Below are positions 34,859-44,953 of a stretch of 64,000 nucleotides of DNA, one piece after another. The notes under the pieces were generated by a model. The model made no database searches. It was given only the letters and a program-made list of their open reading frames with translations, and had not been told where the DNA came from. The DNA lies in assembly GCF_035590735.1 (NCBI RefSeq), contig NZ_CP141595.1, positions 4,468,930 through 4,532,929 of the forward strand, read 5' to 3'. Position numbers and translations under genes: made by a program. Positions within the stretch are counted from its first letter, which is position 1; the number at the start of each line of letters is the position of its first letter. This stretch comes from Rossellomorea aquimaris (GTDB taxonomy: Bacteria > Bacillota > Bacilli > Bacillales > Bacillaceae_B).

Positions 34859-35881
34859 ATGATTATATTCCAAAGGCTTTGGAAACAGATTACGAAGATG
34901 GACTTCGGTTTCATTCTTCTATTATCCCTGATTATTATCCTGTTGGGAACCTTTGGCAGCCATTTTTTGGAGCCTGAGACATTCCCGTCGCTTTTTGATG
35001 GGTTTTGGTGGACGATGACGACCTTGACCACTGTCGGATACGGAGATTATTTTCCCGTTTCGGTGGGAGGAAGGTTATTGGGAATCTTCCTATTCATCTT
35101 TGGGATCGGTATTATCGGGGTGTTAATCAGTAAAACTGTTGATTCCATTACCACATTTCAGAAATTCAAGAGGGAGGGAAAGTTAGTGTATACATATGAA
35201 AATCATTATATCTACATCAATTGGTCGAAGAAAACAGAGAGAGCCATTGAAGAAATTCTTGTTCATGTGCCAGATGCTGAAATCGTTCTCATTGACATGC
35301 TTCCCATCACACCGATTGAGCATGAGCAGGTTCATTTCATTCAAGGCGATCCTTCAGATGAAAACGTATTACTGAAAGCCAATATCTTTGAGGCAAAACG
35401 AGTGGCGATTTTCTCCGATTCAAAGATTGAAGACCCTTCCCTTATTGATGGGAAAACCTTATTAATTGCATCTGCCGTTGAGGGATTATCGAAGACGCAT
35501 GAGAAAGCAGTCCATACGATCGTGGAAGTGTCTGAAGATCGTCATATTCCGAAATTCCAGCATATTGCGGTTGAGGATTTTATTTTATCGAATGATTCTG
35601 TATCCCTACTGATGGCAAAAGCGACCCTTCATCCTGGAACGACCAATTTATTCAGACAGTTACTCAGTAAACGATACGGCAATAATATTCATGAATTCAG
35701 TGTAAAAGAGAATTGGAAAACCATCAAGCAGGCTTCTGAGGAGCTGCTTGAAAAGGGAGCTATTCTGCTCGCTGTGAATGATAATATGGATTTCACCGAT
35801 GCCATGAACCGGGATCTGCATGCTGATGACGTACTTTATGTCGTATGTCATGACAGAGTGTACGAACAATTAAATCAATAA
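34859..35881 (+). CDS. Potassium channel with RCK domain
   Basis: A 340-aa two-helix K+ channel of the YugO/MthK type. A first membrane helix (about residues 16-36), a pore with the selectivity filter TTVGYGD near residue 61, and a second helix (about 77-97) are followed by an RCK/TrkA-N domain and a C-terminal regulatory part. AAGGAGGG precedes the ATG at 34859. It is divergent from the DUF350/ATP-grasp operon. Similar channels are found next to such operons in other bacteria, so a functional link is possible. Confidence 0.92.
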   Translation: MIIFQRLWKQITKMDFGFILLLSLIIILLGTFGSHFLEPETFPSLFDGFWWTMTTLTTVGYGDYFPVSVGGRLLGIFLFIFGIGIIGVLISKTVDSITTFQKFKREGKLVYTYENHYIYINWSKKTERAIEEILVHVPDAEIVLIDMLPITPIEHEQVHFIQGDPSDENVLLKANIFEAKRVAIFSDSKIEDPSLIDGKTLLIASAVEGLSKTHEKAVHTIVEVSEDRHIPKFQHIAVEDFILSNDSVSLLMAKATLHPGTTNLFRQLLSKRYGNNIHEFSVKENWKTIKQASEELLEKGAILLAVNDNMDFTDAMNRDLHADDVLYVVCHDRVYEQLNQ

Positions 35882-35917
35882 AAAACTCTCAGCCTCTAAA
35901 TGGCTGAGAGTTTTTTT
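35882..35917. terminator. Bidirectional terminator between channel gene and purA
   Basis: AAAACTCTCAGCC pairs with GGCTGAGAGTTTTTTT. It serves the plus-strand channel gene and the minus-strand purA. Confidence 0.9.
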
Positions 35918-35924
35918 ATATTGA

Positions 35925-37217
35925 TTAAATCGGGCTCCACACACTGCGAACTACATTTGTTTGAGAGCGGTCCGGACCAACTGAGAAGATGGAAAGAGGG
36001 ATACCAGTTAATTGAGATACGCGCTCTAAGTAGTGACGTGCATTCTCTGGCAGGTCCGTTAACGTTTTACATTCTGTAATGTCTTCTGTCCATCCTGGAA
36101 GTTCTTCATACACTGGTTCACATTCTGCTAGAATGTTCAGGTTAGCAGGAAACTCTTCCATGACTTCACCTTTGTATTTGTAAGCTACACAGATTTTTAA
36201 ATTTTCGATTCCAGTTAATACATCGATCGAATTTAATGAAAGATCTGTTAAACCACTAACACGACGGGCATGACGTACAACCACGCTGTCGAACCAGCCG
36301 ACACGGCGAGGGCGTCCAGTTGTTGTTCCGTACTCACGTCCTACTTCACGGATTCTGTCTCCGATTTCGTTCGTCAGTTCCGTCGGGAAAGGTCCGTCCC
36401 CAACACGGGTTGTGTATGCTTTTGATACTCCGACTACGTGGTTGATTTTTGTCGGGCCTACTCCTGAACCGATTGTCACCCCACCAGCTACCGGGTTGGA
36501 AGAAGTAACGAATGGATATGTACCTTGATCGATATCAAGCATTACCCCTTGAGCTCCTTCAAATAAAACGCGGCGGCCGTTATCGATGGCATCGTTTAAT
36601 ACAACGGATGTGTCCACAACATAGTGCTTAATTTGTTGACCGTACTCATAGTACTCATCCAGAATATCTTCAATGTTGAAACCTTCTGTTTCATAGAATT
36701 TTTCAAAAAGGCGGTTTTTCTCTTCCAGGTTACGAGCAAGCTTTTCTTCAAAAGATTGACGATCCAGAAGATCTGCGATACGGATTCCGACACGTGCTGC
36801 TTTATCCATATAAGCAGGACCGATTCCTTTTTTCGTTGTACCGATTTTATTGGCACCTTTGCGTTCTTCATCAATTTCATCAAGCTTTAAGTGATATGGA
36901 AGAATCACATGTGCACGGTTGCTGATTCGCAGGTTGTCTGTTTTCACATCGCGATCGTGAAGATACTTTAACTCTTTCACAAGAGCTTTAGGATCGACAA
37001 CCATCCCATTTCCGATTACGGATGTTTTTTCGTTATAGAAAATACCTGATGGAATTAAGTGTAATTTATATGTTTCTCCGTCAAACTTAATCGTATGACC
37101 CGCGTTGTTCCCACCTTGGTAACGCGCGATAACTTCTGCATGTTCAGAAAGGAAGTCAGTGATCTTTCCTTTTCCTTCGTCTCCCCATTGCGTACCTACT
37201 ACTACTACTGAAGACAT
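35925..37217 (-). CDS. purA: Adenylosuccinate synthetase
   Basis: Catalyses the GTP-dependent joining of IMP and aspartate to adenylosuccinate, the first step from IMP to AMP. 430 aa from the ATG at 37217, which is preceded by GGAGGTGC. The N-terminal [11 protein letters not shown] loop, the NAGHTI motif and GTTTGRPRR are visible. It is a single gene with its own sigma-A promoter and a PurR-type operator upstream. Confidence 0.98.
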   Translation of the reverse strand: MSSVVVVGTQWGDEGKGKITDFLSEHAEVIARYQGGNNAGHTIKFDGETYKLHLIPSGIFYNEKTSVIGNGMVVDPKALVKELKYLHDRDVKTDNLRISNRAHVILPYHLKLDEIDEERKGANKIGTTKKGIGPAYMDKAARVGIRIADLLDRQSFEEKLARNLEEKNRLFEKFYETEGFNIEDILDEYYEYGQQIKHYVVDTSVVLNDAIDNGRRVLFEGAQGVMLDIDQGTYPFVTSSNPVAGGVTIGSGVGPTKINHVVGVSKAYTTRVGDGPFPTELTNEIGDRIREVGREYGTTTGRPRRVGWFDSVVVRHARRVSGLTDLSLNSIDVLTGIENLKICVAYKYKGEVMEEFPANLNILAECEPVYEELPGWTEDITECKTLTDLPENARHYLERVSQLTGIPLSIFSVGPDRSQTNVVRSVWSPI

Positions 37218-37266
37218 ATTAAGCACCTCCGACGGGAATTAGTATTCCCTCTTTTATCAAACAAAC

Positions 37267-37338
37267 TCATTTTATCAACACTAAAAAGGAAAGTCAATGA
37301 AAACACGAACGTTTATATAGGTAATTATATTTATGTTC
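37267..37338 (-). promoter_or_regulatory. purA promoter and PurR-type operator
   Basis: On the minus strand TTGACT (37290-37295) and TAAAAT (37267-37272) are spaced by 17 bp. Just upstream, CGAAC on the plus strand at 37304-37308 and its inverted copy GTTCG at 37333-37337 lie 24 bp apart. This is the layout of paired PurBoxes bound by the Bacillus PurR repressor. Confidence 0.75.
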
Positions 37339-37893
37339 GTATAAATATATACTTTTTCTTAATAAAACAACTACTTTATGAATTTTATGACAAATAAATA
37401 CTACTAAACGGTATGGCTCCGGTGTGGGTGTTATAGCTTTGTTCAATTAACGTATCCAATTCTTAATGGAAACTGTGGTGTTTTTGAAAAAGGGGTAGCG
37501 GTTGGTTGATTTCCGCTCCAGGTGCTCGCTTTCCGCGGGGCGTGAGTTGAGCCTCCTCGGGCTTTGCCCTGCGGGGTCTCAACTTTCCCGCTATTCCCGC
37601 AGGAGTCGAGCACCTTCCGCTCCAATCAACTTTCGTAGCATGAGTTTCTTAATTAAGACAAATAAATTCCATACACATTTTAAAACAGCATTTTTCAAAG
37701 TGAACATTGATGATTTTACTGAAATTAATGTAACTAAAAATCGATTTATTAGCATCTTCATATAAAAACTATATTTTAAAGAAGCAGCGGTCATGTCCTG
37801 TCAGAATATATATAGCGTAATGTTAAAACTTTTGCTAATCTAAAATAAGCATTTTGAATTTTATATACAATTGAATATTGAGGTGACTTTTTG
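37339..37893. other. Intergenic region between purA and ABC transporter
   Basis: About 550 bp without a gene. It contains a full dispersed repeat (37505-37630); the remainder is AT-rich and probably includes the ABC transporter promoter, which I could not resolve. Confidence 0.5.
37505..37630. repeat. Dispersed repeat, full copy (about 126 bp)
   Basis: Starts GTTGATTTCCGCTCCAGG and ends CCTTCCGCTCCAATCAAC. The core contains CTTTCCGCGGGGCGTGAG, GAGCCTCCTCGGGC, TGCGGGGTCTCAAC and CCGCAGGAGTCGAGC. These make several nested stems. GC content is much higher than the flanks. Confidence 0.9.
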
Positions 37894-39618
37894 ATGATTA
37901 AACGTTTCTTCCGTTATTACCAACCTCATCGGCGGCTTTTTTACCTTGATTTTGCCTGTGCCGTGTTGGTTGGTCTTTTAGAATTAGGGTTTCCCATGGC
38001 TGTTTCATGGTTTATCGACTCCCTATTGCCTGAGGGAAACTGGAGTACCATTTTGGCCGTTTCTGCCGGCCTTCTTGTTCTGTACCTACTCAGTTCCAGT
38101 ATGCAGTTTGTCGTGAACTATTGGGGGCATAAGCTCGGGATCAATATCGAAACGGATATGAGAAGGGAATTGTTTCACCATGTTCAACGACAATCCTTCC
38201 GCTTCTTTGATAACACGAAAACGGGTCATATTATGAGTCGTGTGACAAACGATCTGATGGACATAGGGGAACTTGCCCATCACGGACCTGAAGATCTGTT
38301 CATCGCGGTCATGACCTTCATTGGTGCATTTTGGATCATGCTTACAATTAATATGGAGCTTGCCCTTGTTGCTATTATTATTGTTCCATTTCTTGTGTGG
38401 CTTATTTCTTATTCGAATATAAAAATGAATAAAGCCTGGACAAAAATGTACGGAAATATCGCCGATGTAAACAGCCGCGTTGAAGACAGCGTTTCCGGGG
38501 CGCGGGTGGTTCAATCATTCACGAATGAGCCTTATGAAATGGAAAGATTCAATCAAAATAATCAATTCTTCCGAAAATCCAAACTGAAAGCCTATAATGT
38601 GATGAGCGTGAATTTATCCGGAATCTACATTACGACTCGATTGATGACCTTGATCATTCTAGTATATGGAGCCTGGTTAAGCTTTTCCGGGGTGCTCTCT
38701 TATGGGGAACTCGTTGCCTTTATTCTTTATATCAATGTACTGTTTAAACCGATCGACAAGATATCAGCCCTCCTTGAGTTATATCCGAAAGGAATGGCCG
38801 GTTTTAAAAGGTTCACGGAGCTCATGGATATGGAACCTGATATTGAAAACCGTCCACATGCCATAGAAGTTCCCACTCTACGTGGAGATATTGCTTTTGA
38901 AGACGTTACGTTTGGTTATGAGTCAAACCGTCCTATTCTAAGGGATTTATCCTTTATCATTCAATCAGGACAGACCGTGGCGTTTGTTGGACCTTCAGGT
39001 GCAGGGAAAACAACGATCTGCTCCTTGATTCCACGCTTCTATGATATTGAAGAAGGGGCCATCACTATTGATGGCATCGATATCAGGGAAATGACGAAGG
39101 AGTCCCTGCGTGCTCAAATAGGAATCGTTCAGCAGGATGTATTCTTATTCACCGGGACTCTTCGGGAAAATATCGCCTATGGAAAACTTGATGCTACACA
39201 GGAAGAGATTGAAGAGGCAACGAGACGTGCTCATCTTACCGATCTCATTGCATCCCTTCCAGACGGATATGATACCCAAATCGGGGAAAGAGGACTGAAG
39301 CTGTCCGGTGGTCAAAAGCAGCGCTTATCCATCGCCCGTATGTTCCTGAAGAATCCGCGAATCTTGATTCTGGATGAAGCCACTTCCGCTCTTGATACGG
39401 AAACGGAAGCAATCATCCAAGAGGCTTTGAATGAACTGGCTAAAGACCGGACCACGCTTGTCATTGCCCACCGATTGGCGACGATCCGTAAGGCTGACCG
39501 CATTCTGGTCGTCACCGAAAACGGCATCGCTGAAGATGGTCCTCATGAGGAACTGCTCTCTAAAGAGGACGGTATCTTTACAAGACTTCATGCTCATCAG
39601 CATGCAACCATTCTATAA
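37894..39618 (+). CDS. ABC exporter, membrane and ATPase domains fused
   Basis: A 574-aa half-size ABC exporter that should act as a dimer. Six membrane helices (about residues 15-300) precede an ATPase domain with Walker A GPSGAGKTT, Q-loop IVQQDVFLF, signature [14 protein letters not shown] and Walker B ILILDEATSALD. GAGGTGA precedes the ATG at 37894. It stands alone between a repeat and a terminator. Multidrug or lipid-type substrates are common in this family, but none can be named here. Confidence 0.92.
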   Translation: MIKRFFRYYQPHRRLFYLDFACAVLVGLLELGFPMAVSWFIDSLLPEGNWSTILAVSAGLLVLYLLSSSMQFVVNYWGHKLGINIETDMRRELFHHVQRQSFRFFDNTKTGHIMSRVTNDLMDIGELAHHGPEDLFIAVMTFIGAFWIMLTINMELALVAIIIVPFLVWLISYSNIKMNKAWTKMYGNIADVNSRVEDSVSGARVVQSFTNEPYEMERFNQNNQFFRKSKLKAYNVMSVNLSGIYITTRLMTLIILVYGAWLSFSGVLSYGELVAFILYINVLFKPIDKISALLELYPKGMAGFKRFTELMDMEPDIENRPHAIEVPTLRGDIAFEDVTFGYESNRPILRDLSFIIQSGQTVAFVGPSGAGKTTICSLIPRFYDIEEGAITIDGIDIREMTKESLRAQIGIVQQDVFLFTGTLRENIAYGKLDATQEEIEEATRRAHLTDLIASLPDGYDTQIGERGLKLSGGQKQRLSIARMFLKNPRILILDEATSALDTETEAIIQEALNELAKDRTTLVIAHRLATIRKADRILVVTENGIAEDGPHEELLSKEDGIFTRLHAHQHATIL

Positions 39619-39623
39619 AAATA

Positions 39624-39667
39624 AAAAAAATCCAAGCATCTGCATCAGCAGGACTTGGATTTTTTTA
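39624..39667. terminator. Bidirectional terminator between ABC exporter and dnaC
   Basis: AAATCCAAG and CTTGGATTT arms with A- and T-runs outside. Confidence 0.88.
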
Positions 39668-39669
39668 TA

Positions 39670-41022
39670 TTAAGCCGGAGCGTCGTCAAATCGCCGCTCG
39701 AGATTCACGAATTTATTGTATTCCTTCACAAACGCAAGGGACACGTTTCCAACCGGACCGTTACGTTGCTTGGCAATGATGATTTCGATAATATTTTTGT
39801 TTTCCGCTTCTTTATCATAGTAATCTTCACGGTATAAGAAGGCTACGATATCCGCATCCTGCTCAATACTTCCTGATTCACGAATATCAGACATCATCGG
39901 ACGTTTATCTTGACGCTGCTCCACACCACGGGAGAGCTGGGATAAGGCAATAACCGGTACTTCAAGTTCACGGGCCAGTCCTTTAAGAGAACGGGAGATT
40001 TCAGAAACCTCCTGCTGACGGTTTTCTCCTGAACGCCCGCTCCCCTGGATCAGCTGCAAGTAGTCAATGAGGATCATTCCAAGGCCGTGCTCTTGGGCGA
40101 GACGTCGGCATTTCGAACGAATTTCCCCCACTTTAATACCAGGCGTATCATCGATATATATACCGGCATTCGAGAGGCTTCCCATTGCCATCGTAAGCTT
40201 TCTCCAGTCTTCGTCGGTTAAATCACCTGTTCGAAGGTTTTGGGCATTAATATTGCCCTCTGCACAAAGCATACGCATAACGAGCTGCTCAGCTCCCATC
40301 TCCAGGGAGAAGATCGCGACATTTTCTTTCGCTTTTACGGCTACGTTTTGAGCGATATTCAGGGCGAAGGCTGTTTTACCCATGGAAGGACGGGCTCCCA
40401 CAATGATCAAGTCATTTCGTTGGAATCCTGCCGTCATATGGTCAAGGTCTGCAAACCCCGTTGAAATCCCTGTTACGTCCCCCTTACGATTCGTTAAGGT
40501 TTCGATGTTGTCATAGGTTCTGACAAGGACATCTTTAATATTATGGAAGGCCCCGGCATTTTTACGCTGGGCGACTTCCATGATGTTTTTTTCCGCTTCA
40601 CTCAAAAGGCTGTCGACTTCATCCTCGCGGGCATATCCGTCAGAAGCAATATCAGTCGCTGTACGGATCAATCGTCTCAGTAAAGATTTTTCTTCCACGA
40701 TCTTTGCGTAATATTCAATATTCGCGGCCGTCGGAACTGAGGCTGCAAGCTCACTTAAGTAAGCGACCCCTCCAACATCTTCAAGCTCTTTCGCTGCTGC
40801 AAGCTCCTCTGTCACCGTAATTAAGTCGACGGCTTTTCCCCCGTCACCCAAATTCAGCATGACATTGTATATTTTTTGATGAGAATGACGATAAAAATCC
40901 TCTGGAATCAATAATTCTGATGTAGTCGTTAACGCGCTGGGCTCTAGGAAAATAGCACCTAATACCGCTTGTTCTGCCTCAATATTCTGAGGTGGAATCC
41001 GATCCTGGAACACTTCATTCAT
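39670..41022 (-). CDS. dnaC: Replicative DNA helicase (DnaB type)
   Basis: Hexameric helicase that unwinds DNA at the replication fork (named DnaC in B. subtilis). 450 aa: an N-terminal helical domain with PPQNIEAEQAVLGAIF, and a RecA-like domain with Walker A GARPSMGKTAF near residue 210, Walker B LILIDYLQLI, and the RESGSIEQDADIVAFLYR region. It follows rplI with a terminator in between, as in Bacillus. Confidence 0.98.
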   Translation of the reverse strand: MNEVFQDRIPPQNIEAEQAVLGAIFLEPSALTTTSELLIPEDFYRHSHQKIYNVMLNLGDGGKAVDLITVTEELAAAKELEDVGGVAYLSELAASVPTAANIEYYAKIVEEKSLLRRLIRTATDIASDGYAREDEVDSLLSEAEKNIMEVAQRKNAGAFHNIKDVLVRTYDNIETLTNRKGDVTGISTGFADLDHMTAGFQRNDLIIVGARPSMGKTAFALNIAQNVAVKAKENVAIFSLEMGAEQLVMRMLCAEGNINAQNLRTGDLTDEDWRKLTMAMGSLSNAGIYIDDTPGIKVGEIRSKCRRLAQEHGLGMILIDYLQLIQGSGRSGENRQQEVSEISRSLKGLARELEVPVIALSQLSRGVEQRQDKRPMMSDIRESGSIEQDADIVAFLYREDYYDKEAENKNIIEIIIAKQRNGPVGNVSLAFVKEYNKFVNLERRFDDAPA

Positions 41023-41137
41023 CTATGCATAACCTCCATTTCAAACTGCGAAGGGGCTTCGCCACGTCTATAGGCATCTGCTGCCTGCGTCAAAGTTAAC
41101 ACTGAATCTATATAAAAATAAGAATTTAGTCCTACCT

Positions 41138-41176
41138 AAAAAATGTGATCGGGATAATATCCAGATCACATTTTTT
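41138..41176. terminator. Terminator between rplI and dnaC
   Basis: AAAAAATGTGATC pairs with GATCACATTTTTT; can act on both strands. Confidence 0.88.
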
Positions 41177-41252
41177 ATCAAGCTATATTCATTTTAACAT
41201 GTTTTTCTCAAAATGAAGTTACCAAATTTCGTATATTTTCCTCTAAAAAATC

Positions 41253-41699
41253 TTACTCTTCTGTTACATGTACCTTTAAGGTTGCTGAAACGTCCGTATG
41301 AAGCTTCACAGGGACATTCGTATAGCCAAGGGCACGAATGGCATCGTTCATTTCAATTTTACGTTTATCAATTTTGATGTCATGTGCTTTTTTCAACGCA
41401 TCCGCAATTTGCTTACTTGTGATGGAACCGAATAAACGACCGCCTTCACCGGATTTTGCTTTCATTTCAACCGTGATTTCTTCTAACGTCGCTTTTAATC
41501 TTTTTGCTTCTTCCAATTCTTCCTGAGCCAGTTGCTCTTCTTTCTTCTTTTGACCCTCAAGCTGACCCATGTTTGCATTTGTTGCTTCAACGGCCAAGCC
41601 TTTTTTTAATAAGAAGTTATGTGCATAGCCATCTGCTACATTTTTTACTTCTCCTTTTTTCCCTTTACCTTTAACGTCTTTTAAGAAAATTACTTTCAT
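41253..41699 (-). CDS. rplI: 50S ribosomal protein L9
   Basis: 148 aa; the N-terminal rRNA-binding domain [18 protein letters not shown], a long connecting helix, and a C-terminal domain. The start overlaps the gdpP stop by 4 bp (ATGA), so expression is coupled to gdpP. Confidence 0.98.
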   Translation of the reverse strand: MKVIFLKDVKGKGKKGEVKNVADGYAHNFLLKKGLAVEATNANMGQLEGQKKKEEQLAQEELEEAKRLKATLEEITVEMKAKSGEGGRLFGSITSKQIADALKKAHDIKIDKRKIEMNDAIRALGYTNVPVKLHTDVSATLKVHVTEE

Positions 41700-43669
41700 A
41701 TCTCTTTTCTCCCTTCAAAATAATCATTTAATGCTTCCTTCAGCTGTTCTTCAGCTTCTGATACAGATGCTTGCTTTATTTGAGTAGCGGCGTTTGTTAA
41801 ATGACCTCCACCGTTTAAGTTTTCCATAATGATTTGTACGTTCACATCACCTAAAGAACGGGCACTGATCCCGATTGTTTCCGGGTCCCGCTTAGAGATG
41901 ACGAAGGAAGCAATCACTTCATCCATGGTCAATAACGTATCCGCTGCCTGTGCAATCAGGACGGGATCATAAATGACATCATCTTCTGCTTTCGCAATCG
42001 CAACGCCTTCACGGAAAAATTTAACCGATTCGATTAACCTTGAACGTTTTATATAGGTATCGACGTCCTCTTTGAGGAACTTTTGGACTAATACGGTATC
42101 TGCCCCTTGTGCCCTTAAATAGGAAGCAGCATCAAAGGTTCTCGATCCCGTTCGAAGTGTAAAGCTCTTCGTATCCACAATGATTCCTGCCAACAGGGAA
42201 GTCGCTTCAAGCATCGTGATTTTTTCATGTTTAGGCTGATATTCCAATAGCTCCGTCACAAGTTCTGCTGTAGAAGAGGCATATGGCTCCATATAAACAA
42301 GTAATGGGTTTTTAATAAAGTCTTCTCCGCGTCGATGATGATCGATCACCACGACTTTATCCATTTTATTTAAAAGCCTTTCTTCAATGACCATAGAAGG
42401 CTTGTGGGTATCGACCACCACGAGCAGCGTATCCTCTGTCGCCATTTCGAGTGCTTCCTCGGGAGTGATGAATCGGGAATGAAGATCGGAATTTACTTTA
42501 ATCTCCTTCATCAATCGCTTCACACCATTATCGATTTCATTAAAGTTTAAGACAACGTATCCTTCACGCTGATTCATTTGAGCCACTTTTCGAATGCCGA
42601 TGGCCGCTCCAATGGCATCCATGTCGGGATGTTTATGTCCCATAATGATGACCTTGTCACTTTCGATCATGGTTTCCTTTAAAGCATGGGAAATGACTCT
42701 GGCACGTACCCGGGTACGTTTTTCCATTGGATTGGTTTTTCCACCATAGAATTTAACCTTTCCATTGGTTTGCTTAATGGCCACCTGATCTCCTCCACGA
42801 CCTAAGGCGAGATCCAGGCTTGATTGAGCGAGAGTTCCCAGTTCAGGCAGGGAAGATACGCCAGTCCCCACTCCAATACTTAAGGTAAGGGGAACATTTT
42901 GCTTGGAAGTGGTATCCCGGACATCATCCAATATACCGAACTTTTCCTTCTCTAATACTTGAAGGATCTTCTCATTAATGACGGCTATGAACCTCTCAGA
43001 AGAGACCCGCTTCAAGAACACGCCATATTCTTTTGCCCATTTATTCAGAATGGACGTCACTAAACTATTTAAGCTGCTTCTTGTTTGGTCGTCCATCCCT
43101 TGTGTTAATTCATCATAGTTATCTAGAAAGATGATTCCAATATTCGTGCGTTCATCGTGATATTGCTTCTCTATTTCTTTTTGTTCCGTGACATCAAAGA
43201 AATAGAGAAGTTTTTCTTTGAGCTTCAATACGACATGATACTTTCTCTCATTAATCGTCACAATTTCTGAATCTACTTCCTGCTTGATTAATGGAACAAG
43301 AGATTCTGCCACATCGTATAAGGATCTTCCAACGACTGTGTCTTCATTAAAACAAGAGGCCAGAAAAGGATTCGTCCATTCTATGTAATATTCATCATTG
43401 ATCAGCATGATCCCAATGGGCATCTCCATTAATGCCTCTTCTCCCACGCGCTTTACACGATAGGATAGAGTGGAGATGTACTCCTCTGTTTCTTCGTGCG
43501 ATCTTCTCTCAAAATAGAAAGCGAGAAAATACACGATTCCAAAGACAATCAACCCTATTAACGAAATGATCCATTGGTAAAAGGAAACCGATACTAACAA
43601 TAGAGCTGTTAATATAGCAAGACCGTACAATGGGTAGCGGATCATTCGCTTATTAAAATAAGATGGCAT
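41696..43669 (-). CDS. gdpP: Cyclic-di-AMP phosphodiesterase GdpP
   Basis: Membrane phosphodiesterase that degrades c-di-AMP, 657 aa. Two N-terminal membrane helices are followed by a PAS-like domain (about 85-150) and a degenerate GGDEF domain (about 175-300). A DHH domain follows with DPDMDAIG, VVDTHKP and VIDHHRRG, then DHHA1 with NGGGH. The degenerate GGDEF is normal for this family. It sits in an operon with yybS and rplI. Confidence 0.97.
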   Translation of the reverse strand: MPSYFNKRMIRYPLYGLAILTALLLVSVSFYQWIISLIGLIVFGIVYFLAFYFERRSHEETEEYISTLSYRVKRVGEEALMEMPIGIMLINDEYYIEWTNPFLASCFNEDTVVGRSLYDVAESLVPLIKQEVDSEIVTINERKYHVVLKLKEKLLYFFDVTEQKEIEKQYHDERTNIGIIFLDNYDELTQGMDDQTRSSLNSLVTSILNKWAKEYGVFLKRVSSERFIAVINEKILQVLEKEKFGILDDVRDTTSKQNVPLTLSIGVGTGVSSLPELGTLAQSSLDLALGRGGDQVAIKQTNGKVKFYGGKTNPMEKRTRVRARVISHALKETMIESDKVIIMGHKHPDMDAIGAAIGIRKVAQMNQREGYVVLNFNEIDNGVKRLMKEIKVNSDLHSRFITPEEALEMATEDTLLVVVDTHKPSMVIEERLLNKMDKVVVIDHHRRGEDFIKNPLLVYMEPYASSTAELVTELLEYQPKHEKITMLEATSLLAGIIVDTKSFTLRTGSRTFDAASYLRAQGADTVLVQKFLKEDVDTYIKRSRLIESVKFFREGVAIAKAEDDVIYDPVLIAQAADTLLTMDEVIASFVISKRDPETIGISARSLGDVNVQIIMENLNGGGHLTNAATQIKQASVSEAEEQLKEALNDYFEGRKEI

Positions 43670-43695
43670 GATTTCAGCTCCTGGACCTTAAATTT

Positions 43696-44619
43696 CTATG
43701 ACTTGCGTTGTAGGCGTTGTCTTAGATCAAATCCTAAGTCAATTATACCTAAAATTCGCACGAGATAAAGAAGAGGAATCGAAATGATTGTAATTAATAC
43801 CAAAATTCCTTTTGACCATCCTTTTATATGAGCGAAGAAATAGAGGAAAGACAAGCCTTGTACCGCCATCAATGTTTGCAATACATACAAAACATTCAGA
43901 AGAGCCGTATAGGCATACGTTCCTTTCTCCGGCTGCAGAATCATGGATAGGACTAAGGTAAGTAAATAATACCAAAGGATACTCTTGGGAAGCTTCCATT
44001 CTCTAAATGGTTTAAATACGGGTACCTCTCTCCCTAAACGCTTCATGATGGGAAAGTTGATCAGCATAAACAACAGAGCCATTACGACAGCAATTCCCAG
44101 GAACAATGTAGGCATCAACGTCTGAATAAGATCAATGGAGCTGTCCAGACTTTCGATCAATCTCTTGTCCGGTTCCTGACCAAGCTTCTCAAATAAAGAA
44201 TAATAAGCGGCCTTCGATTCAGCTAAGCTATCTTCTATAATATTAACATTGAAGAGTAGGATAGAAAAAACAAAACCAATTACAATATTGATGACAAGTG
44301 TGAGGCTTGACGCCATAAACAGCCTCATTTTATCTACTTTCGCTTTCACACACCACCCAATCACGACCCCGGTCGTCGCAACCATGAAGGCGACAGGCAG
44401 CGCAATGAGCCCTCCAAACAAGAAGGATAACCCTAACGATCCGATCATTACGTAAAAAGAATTCAGTAACGAATACTTAGAACTAAACAGAATAAGAGGG
44501 AGGGGCAATACGAAAAAGGCAAGAGTCCCAATAAGCGGAACATATAAAGCCAACAACAGTAAAACAGTAAAGATGGCGAGCATAAGCGCACCTTCCGTTA
44601 ACACACGGGGATTTTTCAA
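43696..44619 (-). CDS. yybS: YybS-type DUF2232 membrane protein
   Basis: A 307-aa protein with about eight membrane helices of the DUF2232 family. The TTG start at 44619 follows TAAGGAG. It is the first gene of the yybS-gdpP-rplI set, as in Bacillus. Function unknown; the fold resembles energy-coupling-type S components. Confidence 0.92.
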   Translation of the reverse strand: MKNPRVLTEGALMLAIFTVLLLLALYVPLIGTLAFFVLPLPLILFSSKYSLLNSFYVMIGSLGLSFLFGGLIALPVAFMVATTGVVIGWCVKAKVDKMRLFMASSLTLVINIVIGFVFSILLFNVNIIEDSLAESKAAYYSLFEKLGQEPDKRLIESLDSSIDLIQTLMPTLFLGIAVVMALLFMLINFPIMKRLGREVPVFKPFREWKLPKSILWYYLLTLVLSMILQPEKGTYAYTALLNVLYVLQTLMAVQGLSFLYFFAHIKGWSKGILVLITIISIPLLYLVRILGIIDLGFDLRQRLQRKS

Positions 44620-44953
44620 TTGAAACGCTCCTTACGATAAATTCAAAAACATGCAATAGCACTATCATATCAATTTTGAAGATAGATTTCATCTAGCGGG
44701 TTCTTACCCGAAGGTGACAAGCATACTGTAATGCCCAACATTTAACTTTGTTTATGCCACTTTCACCAAGACTTGTGCCAAATTGTAAATATCATTAACT
44801 ATCATTGTTCATACTACTTCATTTTCATAAAAAAGAGGGAGCCCCTTCAACATGCTTCTTTTCTTCATCTACTCTAGTATGCACTCACTTTAAAAAGGAG
44901 TATACGCAGTAGATAAAGAATGGCAATGTATCAGGACCACCCTCTCAAGAAGA
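44620..44953. other. Intergenic region between chemoreceptor gene and yybS
   Basis: 334 bp. It should carry the yybS promoter and the end of the chemoreceptor message. I see no repeat, RNA gene or convincing terminator in it. Confidence 0.4.

Noticed and set aside
37443-37625. 60-aa frame through the dispersed repeat (and the 64-aa one at 48532)
   Set aside because: Both come from the repeat sequence itself, which has similar frames in each copy.
38086-38514. 142-aa minus-strand frame inside the ABC exporter
   Set aside because: Shadow of a well-supported gene; His/Asn-rich composition is typical of complement frames.
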